NCBI GenBank assembly: GCA_044425555.1
Contig: JAWXVF010000161.1
Span: forward strand, 1-5,296
DNA from: JAWXVE01 sp044425555
GTDB lineage: Bacteria > Bacillota > Clostridia > Lachnospirales > Lachnospiraceae
Reading direction: 5' to 3'
Length of the DNA: 5,296 nt
The notes beneath the pieces were generated by a model that worked only from the letters and a program-made list of their open reading frames with translations, was not told the DNA's origin and searched no databases. The position numbers and the translations under genes are program-made. This document shows, in pieces, positions 1 through 5,296 of this stretch; the first letter of the stretch is position 1; each line of letters starts with the position of its first letter.

Positions 1-1254
1 ATTGTTTTGTAGTACTACCGCTACACCATTTCGCAGATTCTGTAAATCATATTCTTTTACATCTACTCCATCCACATAAACTGTACCATTTTCTACATCA
101 TACAATCTTGGAATCAGATTAATTAAAGAAGTTTTACCACATCCAGTAGAACCTATAATACCAACAGTTTCTCCCGATTCTATCGTAAATGTAAGATCTT
201 TTAACACTAATTCAGAACTCTTCTTATAGTACTTAAAGTTTACGTGTTCGAATTGAATTCTACCACTTTCTACTTTTTTTGTTAAATGTTGACTCTCCCT
301 ATTTTGAATCGTTATTTGTGTATGTAATACTTCTGTGATTCTCTTGCCACTTACAATTGCTCTTGAACTTTGCAAGAACATCATAGCAATCATATTTACA
401 GACATAAGAATCTGGGTTAAGTAGGTAATTAACGCACTTATATCACCAATTTGCATTCCTCCTGTATCCACAAGAGTACTTCCAACCCAAATTAATACTA
501 CACAAGCTAAGTTCACTACTAATGTCATAAGAGGCATCTGCAATATAGAAATGCGATATGCTTGTAAGCCCGATTCTTTTAACTCTTCATTGGTATCTAA
601 AAATCTAGTATACTCATAATCTTCTCTTACAAACGCCTTAACTACTCTTACATTGGTTAATATTTCTTGTATACTAGTATTTAAACCATCTACCTTTTCT
701 TGTAAGACTCCAAATTTCTTATAAGATAAGTTTAGTACTATATAAATAATTACAGAAAGAATTGGTACTAACGCAAAAAATATAGTACTAAGTTTTGGAT
801 TAATTACATAAGCCATAATAATAGATCCTATCAACATTCCAGGTGCTCGAAATAACATTCGCAAACACATAACAACTAATTGTTGCAATTGTGTAATATC
901 ATTAGTTAATCTTGTAATCAAGGACCCTGTGCTAACCCGATCAATATTAGCAAAGGAAAATTCTTGAATCTTTTCAAAAATATCCATTCTTAAGTCTCCC
1001 GAAAAATTCACAGCTGCTTTCGTTGCAAAATAAGATGCTCCTACCCCACCTATTATCGCAAATACAACGTGAATTAACATTTGTACGGTTAGACTTACAA
1101 TTTGTCCTCCCTCCTCATTGACTATTCCTACATTAATAATCTCTGCCGATAATGCTGGAATCTTTACATCACAATACACCTCTAATATCATCAATAATGG
1201 TGCTATAATAAAATAGCACAAATATGGTTTAATATACTTTCCATATGTTTTCAT
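1..1254 (-). CDS. ABC exporter half-transporter (fused permease/ATPase), 3' end cut by window
   Basis: The open frame runs from ATG at 1254 to the left edge, giving 418 codons without a stop, so the C-terminus lies outside the window. It is a fused exporter subunit: an N-terminal type IV ABC transmembrane domain (about residues 10-310, hydrophobic helices near 12-28, 58-78, 137-177 and 240-295), then the start of the nucleotide-binding domain. Visible motifs are the coupling-loop segments RVSTGSLITRLTNDI (106-120) and SIQEILTNVRVVKAF (194-208), a Tyr-rich A-loop near 342-343, Walker A GSTGCGKTS (368-376) and Q-loop Gln416. The ABC signature, Walker B and switch His are off the window. AAGGAG at 1260-1265, 5 nt from the ATG, fixes the start. 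The family exports drugs, lipids or peptides as dimers; such genes often come as pairs in Firmicutes, so a partner to the left is likely but unseen. The substrate cannot be told. It has its own promoter and two palindromes upstream. Confidence 0.93.
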   Translation of the reverse strand, partial: MKTYGKYIKPYLCYFIIAPLLMILEVYCDVKIPALSAEIINVGIVNEEGGQIVSLTVQMLIHVVFAIIGGVGASYFATKAAVNFSGDLRMDIFEKIQEFSFANIDRVSTGSLITRLTNDITQLQQLVVMCLRMLFRAPGMLIGSIIMAYVINPKLSTIFFALVPILSVIIYIVLNLSYKKFGVLQEKVDGLNTSIQEILTNVRVVKAFVREDYEYTRFLDTNEELKESGLQAYRISILQMPLMTLVVNLACVVLIWVGSTLVDTGGMQIGDISALITYLTQILMSVNMIAMMFLQSSRAIVSGKRITEVLHTQITIQNRESQHLTKKVESGRIQFEHVNFKYYKKSSELVLKDLTFTIESGETVGIIGSTGCGKTSLINLIPRLYDVENGTVYVDGVDVKEYDLQNLRNGVAVVLQNN

Positions 1255-1267
1255 AAGTTCTCCTTTC

Positions 1268-1285
1268 GTATCAATTATTTGATAC
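1268..1285. promoter_or_regulatory. 18-bp palindrome at the transcription start of the ABC exporter gene (putative operator)
   Basis: GTATCAA and TTGATAC are perfect 7-bp inverted arms around TTAT. The element starts 4 bp downstream of the predicted -10 hexamer and ends 2 bp before the Shine-Dalgarno sequence, so it covers the expected +1. Length and position suit a repressor site of the MarR or TetR kind; MarR-type regulators commonly control such exporters in Firmicutes. The same arms would pair in the mRNA as a short stem with a 4-nt loop close to the 5' end. The symmetry and placement are seen directly; the binding protein is inferred and no regulator gene is in the window. Confidence 0.6.
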
Positions 1286-1289
1286 CGAT

Positions 1290-1318
1290 ACTATAACACA
1301 GTCCAACTAGGGTGTCAA
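1290..1318 (-). promoter_or_regulatory. Sigma-A-type promoter of the ABC exporter gene
   Basis: Read on the minus strand, a perfect -35 TTGACA (1313-1318), a 17-bp spacer and a -10 TATAGT (1290-1295, 5 of 6 matches to TATAAT) stand 35 bp upstream of the start codon. Transcription should begin near 1283, giving a leader of about 29 nt. Such a strong core promoter fits a gene held off by a repressor, in line with the palindromes that overlap it. Confidence 0.75.
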
Positions 1319-1340
1319 TACATTGATTCCCAGTTGGACT
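1300..1340. promoter_or_regulatory. 41-bp imperfect dyad centred at the -35 box of the ABC exporter promoter (putative operator)
   Basis: AGTCCAACT (1300-1308) and AGTTGGACT (1332-1340) are perfect inverted 9-mers. The symmetry continues inward through GGG/CCC (1310-1312, 1329-1331) after one extra A at 1309, and then TCAAT/ATTGA (1315-1319, 1322-1326). The two half-sites are thus nearly identical over about 19 bp. The -35 hexamer (1313-1318) lies inside and one outer arm fills the promoter spacer, which argues for an operator. A terminator is less likely: on the minus strand the dyad is followed by GTGTTATAG, not a T tract. A weak terminator role for the upstream cyclase gene cannot be excluded. 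Confidence 0.6.
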
Positions 1341-1366
1341 CTTTTCTCTTTTTCTTCTATTTGTAA

Positions 1367-3277
1367 TTAATCTTTCTTATAAGACTCTTCCTTACCATTG
1401 AAGTTATAAATAATTCGATTCTTACCACTATACTTAGCACTATACAAACACGTATCTGCTGTTTGGAACAACTCTTTACGATTAATTCCCATTTTCGCTC
1501 TACAAATACCAAAACTTCCTGTAGTACGTGCTTCTACTTGGTTTGCCATTTTCTCCATTTCACTTCGAACTTCCTCTACTACACTTAACACTTCTTCATT
1601 TTCATAGTTCATAAAGAGTAAGGTGAATTCTTCTCCACCAATACGAGAAACTGTTATATCTTCACTTACAATATCTGTTACCATTTTCACCGTATCAATT
1701 AACTGACCATCTCCTTCGGTATGTCCGTATGTATCATTAATACTCTTAAAATTGTCTAAATCAAAGATACACAAGTGAACAATTTGAATCAAACCATTCC
1801 CCTTATTAAACTCATCAATTACTTGTAATACTTCTTCTTCAAAATACAAGCGATTAAATGCTTTCGTTAGAGCATCTCTTTCACTTAATGTGCGTAACAC
1901 TTCATTGGCTTTAGACAATTCTTTAGTACGCTCTTCTACTTTAATCTCTAATGTTTCATTTAACTTCTTACTCTCCATATATGGTATTTTATATTCATAT
2001 GCTCGCATAAAAAGATGAACAATTAAGAAAATACCATATCCCACTAAGATAAATACCTTAGGTCTTGGATATAGGTTGGTAGTAAGTACATCAACAAACA
2101 ACACTCCCCCTATAAAAAGTATCTTTGCTAAATGAACATGTTGGTAAATTTCTAATACACCTGCTTTATAATTCATATACCAAGTTACCACTACCCCTAT
2201 ATAAGTCCAAATCAAAACAATACTAGTTAATATAATTCCACCTTCATTAAAATAAGCTGGATAAAAATAAACTGCTACTGCCAACAAACAATAAGCAATA
2301 TTAGTTGGTTTTCTAAAATACCAAGGTGCAACATTGGCTTTATCAAAAATAGATTTCACCAACTCATTTCCTAATGCTCCTGCCGCCATAAAGAACATTA
2401 ATGCATTACTTCTAATAGTAAAATCACCAAATTCATTAGGATTGAAAATACTCGTAATTACTTTAGGTAACGTACTAAAATTATACAACATATATGTCAT
2501 TAATGTAATATCATACAAATTCATAAAGGTAAGCGTAGAGTACGTTGGCATTAATCCCATATACATCATAGCATTCATAATAATAAGGAACATCACCCCA
2601 CAAAGTGCACCTTGCATTACATAATCCACTACTAATCGAGCCTTTAAACTATGGGTATCTGCAATGACAATTACACGATTCACCAAATCTGTAGCTCCTT
2701 CATCACGATTTACAGATATGGTAATCTCTTGAAATTCTCTTGTTTCATCATACACATCTTCTAAAGAGTACATCATCATACTACCACTATGCCCAGCCCA
2801 TGAATCAAAAGCATAAATACCATATACACGTTTTCCATTGACATACATACTAATCTCTTGAGTAGCCAATGGTATAGAAATCACAATTTCTTCTCGATTT
2901 TCTTCTAATATTGTAAAGTTCACATATCCTTGATAAGTACGTGTTCCTTGTGATGTATATAAACTAGCCTTTGGCAAATACGTTATAATAGGATCTTCTA
3001 AAAAATTCTCTTCAATTATATCACTATCTAAATAGACTCCTTCATAAGTATTCCATTCACCCACAAGCTGCAGTGGTGCCGAATTCATAATATCATAAGA
3101 TGAGGCATCTAACTTCCCATTCTCTAGGGCAGTATGAGAACTACTAAATAGTAACTGCATTGGTTCGTATGCTGTAAATAGTGGTGCAAACATAGATACC
3201 ACAATAATAGCAATGGAAATGTACATTACATTCTTAAATCGTCTATCATATTCTTCTTTTGTTATCATACGTTTCAC
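1367..3277 (-). CDS. Membrane-bound diguanylate cyclase with 7TMR-DISM-like sensor and GGDEF domain
   Basis: Predicted to make cyclic di-GMP from two GTP at the inner face of the membrane, under control of an external or membrane signal. Layout: signal anchor helix (about 17-36); extracytoplasmic domain (about 50-215), beta-rich with a segment around 117-160 that includes MYVNGKRVYG, resembling the jelly-roll, carbohydrate-binding-like 7TMR-DISM extracellular domains; about seven membrane helices (218-425); a charged helical linker (435-465); then GGDEF (about 466-625). Catalytic features are intact: FDLDNFK (505-511, metal Asp506), NDTYGHTEGD (514-523), the GGEEF signature (547-551) and the terminal AKYSGKNR (614-621). 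The RxxD inhibitory site expected at 538-541 reads SEDI, so product feedback through it is absent. GTG at 3277 is the longest start; ATG at 3268 (codon 4), preceded by AAGTGA 5 nt away, is equally plausible. Neither has a strong ribosome site. It follows hisS by 163 bp and has its own promoter. There is no EAL domain. Confidence 0.92.
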   Translation of the reverse strand: MKRMITKEEYDRRFKNVMYISIAIIVVSMFAPLFTAYEPMQLLFSSSHTALENGKLDASSYDIMNSAPLQLVGEWNTYEGVYLDSDIIEENFLEDPIITYLPKASLYTSQGTRTYQGYVNFTILEENREEIVISIPLATQEISMYVNGKRVYGIYAFDSWAGHSGSMMMYSLEDVYDETREFQEITISVNRDEGATDLVNRVIVIADTHSLKARLVVDYVMQGALCGVMFLIIMNAMMYMGLMPTYSTLTFMNLYDITLMTYMLYNFSTLPKVITSIFNPNEFGDFTIRSNALMFFMAAGALGNELVKSIFDKANVAPWYFRKPTNIAYCLLAVAVYFYPAYFNEGGIILTSIVLIWTYIGVVVTWYMNYKAGVLEIYQHVHLAKILFIGGVLFVDVLTTNLYPRPKVFILVGYGIFLIVHLFMRAYEYKIPYMESKKLNETLEIKVEERTKELSKANEVLRTLSERDALTKAFNRLYFEEEVLQVIDEFNKGNGLIQIVHLCIFDLDNFKSINDTYGHTEGDGQLIDTVKMVTDIVSEDITVSRIGGEEFTLLFMNYENEEVLSVVEEVRSEMEKMANQVEARTTGSFGICRAKMGINRKELFQTADTCLYSAKYSGKNRIIYNFNGKEESYKKD

Positions 3278-3312
3278 TTTTTTAGCTTCACTTTCTATGG
3301 TCTTAACAAATT

Positions 3313-3328
3313 TGTAATACTGATTACA
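3313..3328 (-). other. Small stem-loop in the predicted leader of the diguanylate cyclase mRNA
   Basis: TGTAAT and ATTACA pair perfectly around a 4-nt loop, about 36 nt before the GTG start and inside the predicted 60-nt leader. The stem is only 6 bp and AT-rich, so it may be chance. No riboswitch core (for example a c-di-GMP aptamer) is recognisable in the leader. Confidence 0.2.
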
Positions 3329-3344
3329 TTCATTCTACACTATT

Positions 3345-3373
3345 ATTTTATAAAATGCTATAGTATTTGACAA
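3345..3373 (-). promoter_or_regulatory. Sigma-A-type promoter of the diguanylate cyclase gene
   Basis: On the minus strand, -35 TTGTCA (3368-3373, 5 of 6 consensus matches), a 17-bp spacer and -10 TAAAAT (3345-3350, 5 of 6) predict a start near 3338 and a leader of about 60 nt. The -10 forms half of a perfect 12-bp AT palindrome, ATTTTATAAAAT (3345-3356). The TTG of the -35 box is also the last copy of the 10-bp phased array upstream, which makes activator control likely. Confidence 0.65.
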
Positions 3374-3440
3374 TTTTAATCAACCTACATCAATTCAGAG
3401 CAACCATAGTCAATTATGAGCAATTATGTTCAACTTTTAC
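3371..3440 (-). repeat. Seven-copy, 10-bp phased TTG array upstream of the diguanylate cyclase promoter
   Basis: On the plus strand CAA begins at 3371, 3381, 3391, 3401, 3411, 3421 and 3431, exactly 10 bp apart with no slippage. On the minus strand the core is RRTTG: AATTG or GGTTG alternating over the five promoter-proximal copies, then AATTG and AGTTG. The other five positions vary, so this is not a simple microsatellite; only the helically phased core is kept. The array fills the space between the hisS stop codon and the promoter, and its last TTG is part of the -35 hexamer. One copy per helical turn places all cores on one DNA face, as expected for a cooperatively bound regulator with direct-repeat sites or for phased bending. 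The pattern is seen directly; the function is inferred and the binding protein is unknown. Confidence 0.8.
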
Positions 3441-4691
3441 TCATTGTTTGTAAAACTCTTCATACAGATCATAACCTTCTTTCGATAATTGTTCTTTTTG
3501 ATATTTTTTGTTCTTATTCATACGTACTACTAATATCTGCTGTCCCTCTTGTCGAGCCTTTTGTGCCTTTTCTATAATATTAGACAATTCTTTGGACGGC
3601 ATTCCTTTTTCAATTAAAAATGCCACCTTATTTCCATTAGAAGGAATTTGGAAGTCACTTTCTAATAACAATAAGACAATACGTTCAAAGCCAATGGAGA
3701 ATCCACAAGCAGGTACATCATTTCCTGTAAACTTACCAATCATCTTGTCATAACGACCACCACCACCACAACTCCCTCCAAATTCTGGTATTGCAATTTC
3801 AAAAATCGTACCTGTATAGTAAGACATTCCACGTACCAATGTTGGGTCAAATAGAATCTCAAAATCAGAAGACTTTGTTGTTAGAATACTCTCTATAATC
3901 TCTTGCAAACTTTCTTTTACATCTACTTCCAAAAATTCATCTAATTCTTTTGCCAAATATTGTAATCCATTTTCTGCTGTTTCTATCCCTTTAAATAAAG
4001 CAATGTATTTTTCTATACATTTTGCATCATAATCACTAGCTACTAACTCTTTTTCTACACCATCTATTCCTATTTTATCCATTTTATCCAAGGTGATAAA
4101 TACTTCGTCATACGATTCTTCTAAGAATCCACTATAAGCTGCCATAGCTTTTAAAATACGTCTTTCATTAATACGAATTTGAAATCCCTTAAATCCTAAC
4201 TTGCCCAAAGTGGTTGTGGTTGCCAATATTAATTCTATTTCTGCCAAATTTGTTGCATCTCCTAAAATATCAATATCACATTGATAAAATTGACGATAGC
4301 GACCTCTTTGTGGACGATCCGCTCGCCATACTGGTCCAATTTGTAACGCTTTAAAAGGTATTGGCAATTCTCCTACATGGTTAGAGTAATAACGTACCAA
4401 TGGCACCGTTAAATCATATCGTAAACCACCATCCACTAAATCTGCTTCTTCTTTAGCTGTTTCTAATTTCAACTTTTCTCCACGTTTTAAGATTTTAAAG
4501 ATTAACTTTTCATTTTCTCCACCTTGTTTATTACTTAAATTTTCTATATGTTCCACACAAGGAGTTTCTATGGAAGTAAATCCAAACTTTCCATACGTTT
4601 CTTTAATTACTTGAATAACATAATCACGTATTTCCATTTCTCTTGGTAAAATATCTTTCATTCCTGTTACAGGTTTCTTACTTAGCGCCAT
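3441..4691 (-). CDS. hisS: Histidyl-tRNA synthetase (HisRS)
   Basis: Class II aminoacyl-tRNA synthetase that activates histidine with ATP and charges tRNA-His in the cytoplasm. The product is 416 aa, a usual HisRS length. Visible signatures: class II motif 1 region (about 37-52), RYDLTVPLVRYYSNH (91-105), motif 2 with GPVWRADRPQRGRYRQFYQ (119-137, Arg123 on the ATP side), the histidine A motif LVRGMSYYTGTIFE (285-298), the histidine B glycine-rich GGGGRYD (309-315) and motif 3 GFSIGFERI (330-338). A C-terminal anticodon-binding region follows (about 353-416), shorter than in E. coli-type enzymes. ATG at 4691 is chosen because AGAGG lies 5 nt upstream and MALSKKPVTGMKDILP is a typical HisRS start; an upstream in-frame ATG at 4745 would overlap hemZ by 35 bp. 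HisA motif Ser290 replaces the usual Asp. With hemZ 19 bp upstream, it is very likely cotranscribed from outside the window. Confidence 0.96.
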   Translation of the reverse strand: MALSKKPVTGMKDILPREMEIRDYVIQVIKETYGKFGFTSIETPCVEHIENLSNKQGGENEKLIFKILKRGEKLKLETAKEEADLVDGGLRYDLTVPLVRYYSNHVGELPIPFKALQIGPVWRADRPQRGRYRQFYQCDIDILGDATNLAEIELILATTTTLGKLGFKGFQIRINERRILKAMAAYSGFLEESYDEVFITLDKMDKIGIDGVEKELVASDYDAKCIEKYIALFKGIETAENGLQYLAKELDEFLEVDVKESLQEIIESILTTKSSDFEILFDPTLVRGMSYYTGTIFEIAIPEFGGSCGGGGRYDKMIGKFTGNDVPACGFSIGFERIVLLLLESDFQIPSNGNKVAFLIEKGMPSKELSNIIEKAQKARQEGQQILVVRMNKNKKYQKEQLSKEGYDLYEEFYKQ

Positions 4692-4696
4692 ATTTA

Positions 4697-4701
4697 CCTC
4701 T
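4697..4701 (-). promoter_or_regulatory. Ribosome binding site that fixes the hisS start
   Basis: AGAGG stands 5 nt before ATG 4691, within the 19-bp gap after the hemZ stop codon. No comparable site precedes the longer in-frame ATG at 4745, so translation most likely starts at 4691, giving 416 rather than 434 residues. Confidence 0.75.
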
Positions 4702-4710
4702 TTTCTAAAA

Positions 4711-5296
4711 TCATTCCCATTGTAATAATCTTCGTTTACGCTCAATCATTTCATCAATTTGGTCTATATACATCTCTACATCTTTTACACAATCACACCT
4801 CTTCATAGAACCGTCTTTTGCAATGACTTTAGAAATGCTTCCTGCCCCTACTGCCATAATATTTTGCTTCTCTTCCATAATGATTATATTATAAATACCA
4901 TATGCTCCACTTCTAGCATACCCTATATTTTCAAAATTTCCTGCCATATTCTTCTGTCGATATAAATAATATGGTTGCATCTGCATTTGTTTCGATGCTT
5001 CTTGCACTAATCCCATAGCCTCTATAGAATTGCGAATAGAATCTGTTCCATGTTCTTCTACCCAAGCACTTAATCTTGCAGCTCTTTTAATAGCTAAAGA
5101 GTGCATTGTTATACTATCAGGTTGAAGCACCATAATCTCTTTCATTGTATTAGCAACATCTTCTACTGTTTCTTCTGGCAAACCTAAGATCAAATCCATA
5201 TTAATATTGGTAAATCCTACTTCTCTTGCTAAGTAAAAAACTTCTTTTACTTGTTCAATCGTATTATGTCTTCCTATAATTTGTAAAGTTTCTTCT
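4711..5296 (-). CDS. hemZ: Radical-SAM coproporphyrinogen dehydrogenase HemZ, C-terminal part (5' end cut by window)
   Basis: The frame is open to the right edge and ends at TGA 4711-4713, giving 194 visible residues. HemZ/HemW-type proteins are radical-SAM, oxygen-independent coproporphyrinogen-oxidase relatives linked to anaerobic heme/porphyrin metabolism; the exact activity of HemZ is less certain than that of HemN. Supporting segments are LQIIGRHNTIEQV near the visible start, NINMDLILGLPEET (about 31-44), typical of the radical-SAM barrel of this family, and YLYRQKNMAGNFENIGYA followed by a Gly-rich AVGAGSISK stretch, characteristic of the HemN/HemZ core. The CxxxCxxC iron-sulfur motif should lie in the missing N-terminal half. 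An internal ATG at 5199 is not the start, because coding similarity continues upstream of it. hisS follows after 19 bp. Confidence 0.88.
   Translation of the reverse strand, partial: EETLQIIGRHNTIEQVKEVFYLAREVGFTNINMDLILGLPEETVEDVANTMKEIMVLQPDSITMHSLAIKRAARLSAWVEEHGTDSIRNSIEAMGLVQEASKQMQMQPYYLYRQKNMAGNFENIGYARSGAYGIYNIIIMEEKQNIMAVGAGSISKVIAKDGSMKRCDCVKDVEMYIDQIDEMIERKRRLLQWE

Noticed and set aside
1300..1340. Rho-independent terminator of the cyclase gene
   Set aside because: The T-rich tract lies on the wrong side for minus-strand transcription, and a near-consensus promoter is embedded in the dyad.
2334..2624. Plus-strand 96-codon open frame inside the cyclase gene
   Set aside because: It is antisense to membrane-helix coding sequence, whose composition gives hydrophobic shadow frames; no ribosome site or promoter is seen.
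3295..3333. Minus-strand 12-codon open frame (MNVISITNLLRP) in the cyclase leader, a possible leader peptide
   Set aside because: No ribosome site, no run of regulatory codons, and no attenuator hairpins nearby.
3366..3373. TTGTCAAA on the minus strand resembles a Spo0A box
   Set aside because: It coincides with the -35 hexamer plus A-rich sequence, and the usual core G is an A; a single such match is weak evidence.
3371..3440. CRISPR array or coding tandem repeat
   Set aside because: Units of 10 bp with a 5-bp core are far too short for CRISPR, and the period is not a multiple of three, with stops in the frames checked.
3508..3753. Plus-strand 81-codon open frame inside hisS
   Set aside because: Antisense to conserved HisRS motif 3 and the glycine-rich region; no family resemblance.
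3441..4745. Longer 434-aa HisRS starting at ATG 4745
   Set aside because: The extra 18 residues overlap hemZ, lack a ribosome site and do not resemble a HisRS N-terminus; ATG 4691 has AGAGG at the right spacing.
4759..4965. Plus-strand 68-codon open frame inside hemZ
   Set aside because: Antisense to conserved HemZ coding sequence, with no start signals.

Overview
This window looks like a low-GC, anaerobic, Clostridia-type Firmicute, perhaps Lachnospirales. The evidence is the strongly AT-rich sequence, clear AGGAGG-type ribosome binding sites, a hemZ-hisS gene pair, and a HisRS of the variant type I associate with that group. Genus cannot be read from the sequence. Every gene lies on the minus strand, so transcription runs from high to low coordinates.

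In transcription order: (1) 5296-4711 is the C-terminal 194 residues of a HemZ-type radical-SAM coproporphyrinogen dehydrogenase, cut by the window edge. (2) 19 bp later, hisS (4691-3441) encodes histidyl-tRNA synthetase, almost certainly in the same operon. (3) A 163-bp gap (3278-3440) holds the most unusual feature here: seven copies of a TTG-centred element repeated at exactly 10 bp. The last copy is the -35 hexamer of a good sigma-A-type promoter. (4) That promoter reads into a 636-aa membrane diguanylate cyclase (3277-1367) with an extracytoplasmic domain, about seven membrane helices and a GGEEF domain without the inhibitory I-site. (5) A 112-bp gap (1255-1366) holds a near-consensus promoter inside a 41-bp dyad, with a second 18-bp palindrome at the expected transcription start. 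(6) That promoter drives an ABC exporter half-transporter (1254-1), cut by the left edge after the Q-loop.

Functionally this is a housekeeping pair (heme-type radical SAM enzyme plus tRNA charging) followed by two separately promoted accessory genes: a c-di-GMP-producing sensor and a drug/lipid-type exporter. Both accessory genes have elaborate promoter-proximal operator-like DNA, and no gene for a DNA-binding regulator is visible in the window. The 10-bp phased array is the best candidate for something not covered by a standard annotation. No gene-free stretch exceeds 163 bp.
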